64,000 nt of DNA, taken from an uncultured Prevotellaceae bacterium (lineage in GTDB: Bacteria; Bacteroidota; Bacteroidia; Bacteroidales; Muribaculaceae). The DNA lies in the NCBI GenBank assembly GCA_947169265.1, contig CAMVPC010000012.1, forward strand, positions 22,023 to 86,022, in the 5' to 3' direction. Below the pieces are notes generated by a model. It was not told the origin of the DNA. It searched no databases and saw only the letters and a list, made by a program, of their open reading frames with translations. The translations under genes and the position numbers were made by a program. Position 1 is the first letter of the stretch, and each line of letters starts with the position of its first letter. Of this stretch, positions 17,627 to 26,179 are shown piece after piece.

Positions 17627-18274
17627 ATGTCCCGATTGTCGAAAGCCCGAGTAGCCCACGAAGCGGCACGTTTCTTCTCCACAGTGCTCAGCCCGTTGCT
17701 CATGCCCAGCTACGGCGTGTTCCTGCTGCTATGGATTTCGCCATTGTGCCTCAAGCCGCTGGGCGAGCGCTTCAAGATGTTGCTCATCACGCTGGGCGTG
17801 ACCTGCGTGCTGCCCATGATGATAATCGCGTTGCTCCACAACTTCAACATTGTCAACAACAAGCGACTCGACCGACGCCGCGAGCGCCTTGTGCCTTACA
17901 TCTTTGGGACAGCGTGTTACCTGGGCGCAGCCTGCTACATGGCTTACGTGCACGAGCCCACCTGGCTCGTCATGTTCCTGGGTGGCGGCGCGCTGGCCTG
18001 CGCTGTGTCGACGCTCATCAACCTCAAGTGGAAAATCAGCGCCCACTCGGCGGGTATCGCCGGCGTGCTCGCCCTCATTTGGAACCTGCGTGCCATGCAC
18101 CTCGAGGTGGTGAGTTCCACCACGTGGTTCATGCTGTTGTTGCTCACGGTGCTGCTGTGTGGCGTGGTGGGCACCGCCCGTCTGGTGCTTCGCCGGCACA
18201 CGCCGGGCCAGGTGCTGGCCGGTTGGGCCAACGGCTTCGCGTGCGTGACGTTACTCATGCGCCTCTTTGGATAA
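17627..18274 (+). CDS. PAP2-like membrane phosphatase
   Basis: A 215-residue polytopic membrane protein with about six hydrophobic helices. Remnants of the three PAP2/acid-phosphatase motifs are visible: RRRERLVPY (motif 1 region), KISAHSAGIAG (motif 2, normally PSGH) and ARLVLRRHTPGQVLAGW (motif 3 with the His). Such proteins remove phosphate from lipid or isoprenoid phosphates, for example undecaprenyl pyrophosphate. The position between rpoN and the isoprenoid gene ispG makes an isoprenyl-phosphate substrate attractive, but that is inference. Motif 2 departs from the canonical PSGH, so activity is not assured. Confidence 0.78.
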   Translation: MSRLSKARVAHEAARFFSTVLSPLLMPSYGVFLLLWISPLCLKPLGERFKMLLITLGVTCVLPMMIIALLHNFNIVNNKRLDRRRERLVPYIFGTACYLGAACYMAYVHEPTWLVMFLGGGALACAVSTLINLKWKISAHSAGIAGVLALIWNLRAMHLEVVSSTTWFMLLLLTVLLCGVVGTARLVLRRHTPGQVLAGWANGFACVTLLMRLFG

Positions 18275-18306
18275 TTCCGACATTGACAACAGTTTAACAT
18301 ACCCAT

Positions 18307-20151
18307 ATGAGAGAAAGTTCCCCCTTCGACTATCGCCGCCGCGCCACCACCGTCGCCACTGCCGGCAACGTAACCATTGGTGGCGACGCCCCCATCCGCG
18401 TGCAGTCGATGACCAGCACCCACACCGCCGACATCGAGGCCAGCACCGAGCAGTGCCTGCGCATCGCCGCGGCCGGTGGCGAGCTCGTGCGTCTCACGGC
18501 GCAAGGCGTGCGCGAGGCCCAAAGCATAGGCCTCATCAAGCGACGTCTCGTGGAACGCGGTTGCACCGTGCCGCTCGTGGCCGACATCCATTTCAATCCC
18601 CGCGCCGCCATTGAGGCGGCTAAACTGACCGACAAGGTGCGCATCAACCCGGGCAACTTTGTCGACCCGGCGCGGCAGTTCAAGCGCCTCGACTATAACG
18701 ACGAGGAATATGCCCTCGAACTGACGAAACTGCGCGAAACCTTTGTGCCCTTCCTTGAACTGTGCCGACAACATGGCACGGCGGTAAGACTGGGAGTGAA
18801 CCACGGCTCGCTGAGCGACCGCATCATGAGCCGCTACGGCAACACGGCGGCCGGCATGGTCGAGAGCGTGATGGAATATCTGCGTGTCGCCGTGCAGGTT
18901 AATTTCACCAACATCGTTATTTCGATGAAAGCCTCGAACGTCGTCGTCATGGTCGAAGCCGTGCGACGGCTCGTCGATGCTATGGACCGCGAAGACATGC
19001 ACTTCCCGCTGCACCTGGGCGTCACCGAGGCCGGATTTGGCGAAGACGGTCGCGTGAAAAGCGCCGTGGGGATAGGCACCCTGCTGAGCGAGGGATTGGG
19101 CGACACCCTGCGCGTGTCGCTCAGCGAAGACCCGGAGCTCGAGATACCGGTGGCACGCAAGCTCGTGGATTATGTCACGCAACGGAACGGCCACATGCCC
19201 ATAGAGGGACGGCCGGCACCTGGCTTCAACGCGTTGTGCCCCACACGCCGCGCCACGACAGCGGTGGCCGGCATCGTGGGAGGCCGGCACGTGCCCGTCG
19301 TGGTGGCCGCGTGTGCACCATCGCAAACGGGCGACGCGCCGCGCCCCGACTTCTACTACTCGCCCACGGGGGCGCTCAACAGCGAGGACCGCTTCATCGT
19401 ACCGGCCGAGCGCTACGACGGTGCGCCCAACACGTTCCCGCTATTTTTGCTCAACGACTATAACGACATCGACTACTTCGACCTCGATTGTCCCGCGGCC
19501 ATCAAATGGCTTGAGGTGAACACCGGCCATGACCCCCACGTGCTCATGCACTTGGCCGGGCGCGACGACATCGCGGTGGTGCTCACCGCCACCAACGACA
19601 ACGTGCCGGGCGACCTGCAAGCCTACGTGCACCGCATGGAGGCGATGGGCATCAAGTTGCCCGTGGTGATGCGTTGCGACTATGCCGACAACGACCTCGA
19701 ATGGCTGCAAGTCAAGGCCGGAGTGGACATGGGCACCGTGGCCATGAACGGCCGCGCCGACGGATTGTGGCTCACCGCCACCGGGTTGCCGCCACAAGCC
19801 GTGGTGAGCACCGCCTTCGCCATCCTGCAGGCCGCCCGACTGCGCACCACCCACACCGAGTTCATCTCGTGCCCGTCGTGCGGACGCACCATGTTTGACC
19901 TGCAAACCACCGTGCAGCGCGTCAAGGCCGCCACCGCCCATCTCACCCACCTCAAGATTGGTGTCATGGGATGCGTAGTGAACGGACCGGGCGAAATGGC
20001 CGATGCCGACTACGGCTATGTGGGTGCCGCTGTGGGCCGCATAAGCCTCTACAAGGGCAAGGAGTGCATTGAAAAGAACATTCCCCAGGAACAAGCCATC
20101 GACCGTCTCGTTGAGCTCATCAAGGCGCACGGCGACTGGCGCGAACCTTGA
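18307..20151 (+). CDS. ispG: 4-hydroxy-3-methylbut-2-enyl diphosphate synthase (IspG/GcpE), long form
   Basis: A 614-residue IspG, the [4Fe-4S] enzyme that makes HMBPP in the MEP isoprenoid pathway. The TIM-barrel half carries the substrate region GNVTIGGDAPIRVQSMTST, LVADIHFNPRAA, RINPGNF and LGVTEAGFGEDGRVKSAVGI. The C-terminal iron-sulfur domain has CPSCGRTMFDL and GVMGCVVNGPGEM, which supply the cluster cysteines. At over 600 residues it is the long form found in Bacteroidetes, chlamydiae and plants, with an extra domain (about residues 310-500) between barrel and cluster domain. It starts 32 nt after the PAP2-like gene. Confidence 0.95.
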   Translation: MRESSPFDYRRRATTVATAGNVTIGGDAPIRVQSMTSTHTADIEASTEQCLRIAAAGGELVRLTAQGVREAQSIGLIKRRLVERGCTVPLVADIHFNPRAAIEAAKLTDKVRINPGNFVDPARQFKRLDYNDEEYALELTKLRETFVPFLELCRQHGTAVRLGVNHGSLSDRIMSRYGNTAAGMVESVMEYLRVAVQVNFTNIVISMKASNVVVMVEAVRRLVDAMDREDMHFPLHLGVTEAGFGEDGRVKSAVGIGTLLSEGLGDTLRVSLSEDPELEIPVARKLVDYVTQRNGHMPIEGRPAPGFNALCPTRRATTAVAGIVGGRHVPVVVAACAPSQTGDAPRPDFYYSPTGALNSEDRFIVPAERYDGAPNTFPLFLLNDYNDIDYFDLDCPAAIKWLEVNTGHDPHVLMHLAGRDDIAVVLTATNDNVPGDLQAYVHRMEAMGIKLPVVMRCDYADNDLEWLQVKAGVDMGTVAMNGRADGLWLTATGLPPQAVVSTAFAILQAARLRTTHTEFISCPSCGRTMFDLQTTVQRVKAATAHLTHLKIGVMGCVVNGPGEMADADYGYVGAAVGRISLYKGKECIEKNIPQEQAIDRLVELIKAHGDWREP

Positions 20152-20197
20152 GACCGATAAGACAAAACATTATTACTTACCTTTATATTTTTATTTT

Positions 20198-23071
20198 ATG
20201 AAACGACTATTACTGATTTTCATGGCCGCGACGATGGCCATGGCAGCAGTGGCCGAACCAGCACACCCCGAGCCCTGCCAGGTCACCAACGCCGACGGTA
20301 CCACGGTGACCATCAAGCTGGTGGGCGACGAGTTCTACCACTTCAACACTACCACCGACGGCTATACCGTGCTACGCGACGCGAAAGGCAACTATGTGTA
20401 TGCCGAACGCCGCGACGGACGCCTCGTGCCCACTACCGTGGTGGCCCACGACGCGCCACAACGAACCGCCGACGAGCTGGCGCTGCTCAGCACCCTGGCC
20501 AAGCACATGACCGACAAGCAGGCCGTGGACGGCAGCAAGCAGGCACGCGCGCGCCGCGACACGCGCATGCGCGCCGAGCGCAGCTTCGACCCGAGCAAGT
20601 TCCGCGGGCTGGTGATTCTGGTGAACTTCAGCGACCGCAAGTTTGTGCGCGGCGACGTCAAGAACTTCTTCACGCGCCTACTCAACGAAAAGAACTACAG
20701 CGGCTACACCAACGAAGACGGCAGCTACACCTACTACGGCAGCAACTTCACGGGTAGCGTGAGCGACTACTTCAGCGACAACACGATGGACCAGTTCACG
20801 CCGCAATTCGACGTGGTGGGTCCCATTGATGTGGACGCCTCGTGCATGCAGGAAAACGGCACTGCGGCTTTCTCTGAGGTCTTCAAGCAAGCGGTGACAA
20901 AAGCCGACGCCCAAATCGACTTCTCACAGTACGACAACGACCATGACGGCGTCATCGACCTCATCTACTTCATCGCCGCCGGATTCGGCTCGAGTTACTC
21001 GGGCAACAACAGCCAGTACCTGTGGCCCCACGCTTACTATCTGTGGGGCGACAACGTGAGCGCCGTCGACGGCGTGTGGCCCGGCCGCTATGCCTGCTCG
21101 GTGGAATTCTACGGCTGGGAGAGCAACAACAACTACACGCACGACGGCATAGGCACCATCTGCCACGAATTCAGCCACTGCCTGGGCTTGCCCGACCTCT
21201 ACGACACCGACTATGCCGACAACGGACAAAGCCTGCACCCGGGTGAATGGGATATCATGGCCGGCGGCGGACACCTCAACTTCTCGCGCTGCCCGGCCGG
21301 CTACAGCCTCTACGACCGCTACGCCACAGGCTTTGCCAATCCACCTGTCATCACCCAGACGGGCGACTACACGCTCAACCCCATCGGCACGTCAAACGAT
21401 GGCTACATCATCCTCACGCCCAACGCCAACGAGAAATTCCTGCTTGAGAACCGGCAACGACGCACCAAGTGGGACACTTACTTGCCCGGCGACGGCATGC
21501 TCGTGGCACGAATGGACTCGACCAACGCCCAAGTGTGGCAGAACAACAAAGTTAATTGTAACCCGTCGCACAACTACTACGAGCTGGTGAGAGCAGGCCA
21601 GAACACCTCGGGCAACAGCAGCAGCGACCCCTTCCCGGGCACAAAGAATGTTACCACGCTCTACGGTAACGACGCCGACGTTCCCAACCTGCTCACGTGG
21701 GATAAGCAAACCAACGATTTCACGCTCGAGCAAATCGCGATGAACAACGGCGTAATCTCGTTCACCGTGGGACGAACCCAGCCCCCTCTGAGCGTTATCG
21801 AGGATTTTGAGCGTATGCCTCTCGGCGCGACCGATAACGAGAAAAACGTGCCGGGCAACTTCACCCTGTGGTCATTCGTCAACAGCAAGGTGGTGGCGCC
21901 GGGCAGTGAGCTGTGCAACGGCGAGCACGCCGTGGAAATGATTAAACCCAGCGGCATAGAAATGGTATCGCCATGTCCTTACAAGGTGAACCACATCTCC
22001 TACACCGCCCACAACGCGTCTACCCTGTCGGCAACATTCTCCTTACAATACAGCACCGATAACGGCACCACATGGACAACAGTGAACAACAGCTCGACAA
22101 CCATCAGCCCTAACAGCTCAAAAACGGTGAGCAACAGGGTGGAGATTGACGAGCCCGCATTGTTCAGGCTCGCCATGAGCGGCGGCAGCAAGACGAAACC
22201 CGTCTATGTTGACGACATCACGTTCTACTACCGCAACACGTTCGAGGCCACCGACTACCCGCTCGTCGTGGGCGATGTGCAGGTGAACAACTTCAACGCC
22301 GCGCGCGTGCTGGGCGACGGCATCACCGGCGTGGTGAGCTACGACCCCGAGAGCAAAACGCTCACGCTCGATGGCGCCACCATCAACGGCACCACGCACG
22401 GTATCGCCAGCGAGGTGAACGACCTCATCATCAACGTGGTGGGTGAAAACACGGTCAACAGCGCCGATGCCGTGGGCGACTACTGCATCGACTTGAGCAA
22501 GGCCACCACCATCACCGGCAACGGCACCCTTAACGCCTACGGCTACCGTGGCGTGCAGATGAGCGGCCAAGAGGCGACGATGCTCACCGTGGGCGGCAAC
22601 GTGACGCTCGTGGCCGAAGGCAAACAAATCGGTTTGGCCGGATTTTCCAAGGTGCGCACCCGAATTCTCATCGATTATTATTCCACGCTCAAGGTAAAAG
22701 AGAATGCCACCATCCGCACGGTGGGGCACACAAGCTACACCACCATCGACTGGCTCGACATGATTCTCGAGGACGGCCACGCGATTACCGCCCCCGAGGG
22801 CGCCTTCTTCGACACCAACATCAACCGCATCGCCGTGCCTTACGGCGAATATAACGAGATGGTTGACAAGTGGGTCGTCATCGAAAATCCGAACGCCCAC
22901 CCGGTCGGCGACGTGAACGGCGACAACGTGGTGAGCGGCGCCGACGTGACCGCTCTCTACGGCTTCCTGCTCGAAGGCAAGGAAGTAAATGGTAATGCCG
23001 ACGTGAGCGGCGACGGCATCATCAGCGGCTCCGACGTGACCGCCCTTTACAACATTTTACTCGCGCAATAA
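20198..23071 (+). CDS. M6-family metalloprotease with beta-domain and C-terminal dockerin-like repeats
   Basis: A 957-residue secreted protease. The chosen ATG at 20198 gives a clean signal peptide (MKRLLLIFMAATMAMAAVAE); the frame is open back to 20069 but that part overlaps ispG. A propeptide with GDEFYHFNTTTDGYTV (about residues 45-60) comes next, then the M6 (immune-inhibitor-A-like) domain with zinc motif HEFSHCLGLPD (about 322-332) and a Met-turn-like EWDIMAGGG. A jelly-roll-like region, a beta-domain (about 690-895, with SYDPESKTLTLDGATI) and two dockerin-like repeats at the very end (GDVNGDNVVSGADVTALYG; ADVSGDGIISGSDVTALYN) complete it. A TACCTTTA near-consensus -7 box is at 20178-20185. 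Confidence 0.92.
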   Translation: MKRLLLIFMAATMAMAAVAEPAHPEPCQVTNADGTTVTIKLVGDEFYHFNTTTDGYTVLRDAKGNYVYAERRDGRLVPTTVVAHDAPQRTADELALLSTLAKHMTDKQAVDGSKQARARRDTRMRAERSFDPSKFRGLVILVNFSDRKFVRGDVKNFFTRLLNEKNYSGYTNEDGSYTYYGSNFTGSVSDYFSDNTMDQFTPQFDVVGPIDVDASCMQENGTAAFSEVFKQAVTKADAQIDFSQYDNDHDGVIDLIYFIAAGFGSSYSGNNSQYLWPHAYYLWGDNVSAVDGVWPGRYACSVEFYGWESNNNYTHDGIGTICHEFSHCLGLPDLYDTDYADNGQSLHPGEWDIMAGGGHLNFSRCPAGYSLYDRYATGFANPPVITQTGDYTLNPIGTSNDGYIILTPNANEKFLLENRQRRTKWDTYLPGDGMLVARMDSTNAQVWQNNKVNCNPSHNYYELVRAGQNTSGNSSSDPFPGTKNVTTLYGNDADVPNLLTWDKQTNDFTLEQIAMNNGVISFTVGRTQPPLSVIEDFERMPLGATDNEKNVPGNFTLWSFVNSKVVAPGSELCNGEHAVEMIKPSGIEMVSPCPYKVNHISYTAHNASTLSATFSLQYSTDNGTTWTTVNNSSTTISPNSSKTVSNRVEIDEPALFRLAMSGGSKTKPVYVDDITFYYRNTFEATDYPLVVGDVQVNNFNAARVLGDGITGVVSYDPESKTLTLDGATINGTTHGIASEVNDLIINVVGENTVNSADAVGDYCIDLSKATTITGNGTLNAYGYRGVQMSGQEATMLTVGGNVTLVAEGKQIGLAGFSKVRTRILIDYYSTLKVKENATIRTVGHTSYTTIDWLDMILEDGHAITAPEGAFFDTNINRIAVPYGEYNEMVDKWVVIENPNAHPVGDVNGDNVVSGADVTALYGFLLEGKEVNGNADVSGDGIISGSDVTALYNILLAQ

Positions 23072-23075
23072 CGCC

Positions 23076-24464
23076 ATGACCGCAAGGCGGCTCAATAACG
23101 ACTTCGTGGCCTCGCTCGACGGGTTCCTGCCCGCCGGCGAGGCCCACGAGCTTGTGGCCGCACTCAGCGGCAGCGCGCCCACGGTGAGCGTCAGGCTCAA
23201 CATCGGCAAGGGCGGTGCGCCGGCACCCGGGGCGGCGCGCGTGCCGTGGTGCCCGCCGGGCATGTATCTCGACGAACGCGCGGCCTTCACTTTCGACCCG
23301 CATTTTCACGCGGGCCGCTACTATGTGCAGGACGCCTCGTCGATGTTCTTTTATCATGTCATCAAGCAACTGGTGAAGGCCCCTGTGGCTTACCTCGACT
23401 TGTGTGCCGCGCCCGGCGGCAAAACCACGACGGCAATCGACGCGCTTCCCGCAGGCTCGCTTGTGGTGGCTAACGAGGTGGTGCCGCAACGCGCCCTCGC
23501 GCTGCGCGATAACGTGGCGCGATGGGGCTACCCCGGCACCGTCGTCACGCGCGCCATGCCCGCCGCGATAGGTACCCTCGGGCCTCTCTTCGACGTGGTG
23601 GCCGCCGACGTGCCTTGCAGCGGCGAGGGCATGATGCGCAAGGACGAGGAGGCCGCGCGACAGTGGTCACCGGCGCTCGTGGCGCAGTGTGCCGAGCGTC
23701 AACGCGGCATCGTGGCCGACATTTGGCCGGCGCTCAAGCCTGGCGGACTCCTCATCTACTCCACCTGCACCTTCAACCGCCACGAAAACGAGGAAATCCT
23801 CGACCTGCTCATCGACACGCTCGGGGCCGAACCGGTGGCCGTCGAAACGCCGCACGAGTGGGGCATCGCCGGCGGCATCGACACGCCGCACCCCTGCCAC
23901 CACTTTTTCCCGCACCGCACACGCGGCGAAGGCCTCTTTGTGGCCGTCGTGCGCAAGCCAGCCGGCGCAGTCGCGCCGCAGCGTGCCTCCAAGGGCGGTG
24001 GTAAAACGCCGCCGTTCCCCCAGGCGATGGAATGGCTCAGCAATCCCGAGCAGTTCGCGATGCGCCTCAAGGACGACACCATCTACGCCATTCCGCGCGG
24101 TTGGGAACCGCTCATCCACTTGATTGAAAAGAAAATACCCGTGCTTGCGATGGGCGTCGAAACGGCCACCGTAAAAGGACGGAAAATCATGCCCGCGCAC
24201 GGCCTCGCCCTCTCAACGGCGCTACGGGCCGACGCCTTTCCCACGCGCGGCGTGGACTATGCCACCGCCCTCGCCTTCCTGCGCGGCGAGAGTCTCGTTG
24301 TCGAGGCTCCACGCGGCCCCGTGCTACTGGCTTATGAAGGCTCACCGCTGGGCTTCGTCAACAACCTGGGCAATCGCGCCAACAACCTCTATCCCAAGCC
24401 CCTGCGCATCCTCAACGCGCACAATCCCTCCACCCCACCCCAAGTCATCATCCCCAATCCTTGA
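23076..24464 (+). CDS. RsmF/NSUN-family rRNA m5C methyltransferase
   Basis: A 462-residue SAM-dependent RNA cytosine-5 methyltransferase of the NOL1/NOP2/Sun family. The SAM site LDLCAAPGGKTT is at about residues 108-119. The two family cysteines are seen in DVPCSGEGMM and STCTFNRHENEE. The C-terminal third (KIMPAHGLALSTAL... to GNRANNLYP) resembles the RNA-binding extension of RsmF-type enzymes. Which rRNA base it methylates cannot be read directly. It begins 4 nt after the M6 protease stop, and its stop overlaps the region just before the next gene. Confidence 0.9.
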   Translation: MTARRLNNDFVASLDGFLPAGEAHELVAALSGSAPTVSVRLNIGKGGAPAPGAARVPWCPPGMYLDERAAFTFDPHFHAGRYYVQDASSMFFYHVIKQLVKAPVAYLDLCAAPGGKTTTAIDALPAGSLVVANEVVPQRALALRDNVARWGYPGTVVTRAMPAAIGTLGPLFDVVAADVPCSGEGMMRKDEEAARQWSPALVAQCAERQRGIVADIWPALKPGGLLIYSTCTFNRHENEEILDLLIDTLGAEPVAVETPHEWGIAGGIDTPHPCHHFFPHRTRGEGLFVAVVRKPAGAVAPQRASKGGGKTPPFPQAMEWLSNPEQFAMRLKDDTIYAIPRGWEPLIHLIEKKIPVLAMGVETATVKGRKIMPAHGLALSTALRADAFPTRGVDYATALAFLRGESLVVEAPRGPVLLAYEGSPLGFVNNLGNRANNLYPKPLRILNAHNPSTPPQVIIPNP

Positions 24465-24466
24465 TT

Positions 24467-24709
24467 ATGGAAAAAGAAAGCGAAATTTACAAGGAACATC
24501 TCGCCGAACAAGAAAAGCGAAAGGCCGCCAAAGAGCGTGAGCTCGAGCGAAAGCAACAGGCGCGGCTGCAACGCGCGCTCATCGCCGCCGTGTTGCTCGT
24601 CCTGGGACTCGCGGCAATCGTCGTTTATCAATATGTGCGGCAAGACGAGGCCGACGCGACCCGCGACAAAGGCCGTATCGAAAACGTCGCCCCGCCCACG
24701 GCTCATTGA
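24467..24709 (+). CDS. Small single-pass membrane protein
   Basis: An 80-residue protein. Residues 1-40 are a charged, coiled-coil-prone helix (KEHLAEQEKRKAAKERELER), residues about 43-63 form one transmembrane helix (LIAAVLLVLGLAAIVVYQYV), and a short polar tail follows. The ATG at 24467 comes 2 nt after the rsmF-like stop, implying translational coupling. A TTG at 24461 is an alternative start that adds two residues. No family is recognised; composition resembles small membrane-anchored scaffold or division-type proteins, but no function is claimed. Confidence 0.72.
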   Translation: MEKESEIYKEHLAEQEKRKAAKERELERKQQARLQRALIAAVLLVLGLAAIVVYQYVRQDEADATRDKGRIENVAPPTAH

Positions 24710-24752
24710 TTTTTAACTCACAACACAACATCTTATCTTATTAGTTCATATT

Positions 24753-25913
24753 ATGAAACGTTTTTTTGTGTTTTTGGGCTGCTTTGCCGTTTTTACCGCG
24801 GCTTTCGCCCAGCAGGCGCTGGGACAGCGCCCCAAGGTACAATCGCCCGTTGTACACGACGACGGCACGGTGACCTTCAACTTCTACGACCCCACGGCGC
24901 AACAAGTGAGCGTCACGGGCGACTTTGAGGAAATCCACCCGTCCACGCTACCCATGACGCGGCAAGAGAACGGCGTGTGGACAGTGACCACGCGGCCCCT
25001 CAACGCCGAGCTGTACTCTTACAGCCTGAATGTGGACGGCCAGCGCGTCATCGACCCGAGCAACAGCTATGTGAACCGCGACATTTCCACCCTGAGCAAC
25101 ATCTTCATCGTCACGAAAAACAGCGGCGACAAGGGCCACCTGTATCAAGTGAACGACGTGCCCCATGGCACCTTGAGCCGCGTGTGGTACAACAGTCCCA
25201 CCCTGGGCAAGCAACGCCGCATGACGGTTTACCTGCCCGCGGCTTACGACGGTACGCGGCGGTTTCCCGTGCTCTATCTGCTGCACGGCCACGGCGGCGA
25301 CGAGACGGCATGGAGCGACCTGGGCCGCGCCTCGCAAATCATGGACAACCTCATCGCCGGGGGCAAAGCCGTGCCCATGATAGTGGTGATGCCCAACGGC
25401 AACCCCACGTGTGACGCGGCACCCGGCTGGTGGCACGAAGGAATGTACACGCCCGACGGCAACGCCTTCAACGAGCGCGGCGCCAAGGCCACCATGGAAG
25501 AAAGCTTCATGGACATCGTCAACTACATCGACAGCCATTATCGCACCGACGCCCGTCGCGAAGCGCGCGCCGTGGCGGGACTATCGATGGGCGGCGGTCA
25601 CACTTTTGGCATCGCGCGGCTCTACCCCGAGTCGTTCGACTACTACGGACTCATGTCGGCCGCGGCACGATTGCGGCCCGGCGACGCCGTGTTCGACAGC
25701 CAGATGGCGCGCCTGTTCGCCTCGAAGCCCAAGCTCTACTGGATAGCCATCGGCAAGGAAGACTTCCTGATGAATATGAACGTCGAGTTGCGCAAGTACC
25801 TCGACAACAATCGTTTCTCCTACGAATACTACGAGAACGACGGCGGCCACCTGTGGCGCAACTGGCGCATCTACCTCACGCTTTTCGCCCAGCGCCTTTT
25901 TCAAGACTTGTAG
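24753..25913 (+). CDS. Exported CE1-like esterase with N-terminal E-set/CBM48-like domain
   Basis: A 386-residue exported alpha/beta-hydrolase. The signal peptide (MKRFFVFLGCFAVFTAAFAQ) is followed by an early-set/CBM48-like immunoglobulin fold (about residues 30-115, with GTVTFNFYDPTAQQVSVTGDF). The esterase domain has the oxyanion region YLLHGHGGDETAW, the nucleophile elbow AGLSMGGGHT (Ser about residue 273) and a late catalytic His in YENDGGHLWRNW. This architecture is typical of Bacteroidales feruloyl or acetyl-xylan esterases (CE1), acting on plant polysaccharides in the periplasm or outside the cell. No glycoside hydrolase gene is adjacent, so the substrate is open. Confidence 0.88.
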   Translation: MKRFFVFLGCFAVFTAAFAQQALGQRPKVQSPVVHDDGTVTFNFYDPTAQQVSVTGDFEEIHPSTLPMTRQENGVWTVTTRPLNAELYSYSLNVDGQRVIDPSNSYVNRDISTLSNIFIVTKNSGDKGHLYQVNDVPHGTLSRVWYNSPTLGKQRRMTVYLPAAYDGTRRFPVLYLLHGHGGDETAWSDLGRASQIMDNLIAGGKAVPMIVVMPNGNPTCDAAPGWWHEGMYTPDGNAFNERGAKATMEESFMDIVNYIDSHYRTDARREARAVAGLSMGGGHTFGIARLYPESFDYYGLMSAAARLRPGDAVFDSQMARLFASKPKLYWIAIGKEDFLMNMNVELRKYLDNNRFSYEYYENDGGHLWRNWRIYLTLFAQRLFQDL

Positions 25914-26075
25914 CACCCCACGACGCGTAGGCGCGCAGGCGCTTGAGGCCCCCAAGGCGTGGGACATCCGCATCCGTCACGGCAGACGGGCCCCAAAGGC
26001 AGCCGACACGGGCGCCGTTGACCCTACATATTTACCCCCATTTTCAGCAGTTCACTTGAAAATGTGGGGTTAAAT

Positions 26076-26106
26076 TTTGTTATTTGAGCCAAAAGTATTA
26101 ATTTTG
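26076..26106 (+). promoter_or_regulatory. Promoter of the membrane pyrophosphatase gene
   Basis: TTTG at 26076-26079, 19 nt, then TAATTTTG at 26099-26106: a textbook Bacteroidetes promoter. The leader to the ATG at 26180 would be about 70 nt. Confidence 0.75.
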
Positions 26107-26179
26107 GAGGTTTGAACGTCATTAACACCGCTTAAGACTAAAAACATAACATAACCTATTTAACAACTATTAAGACGAA

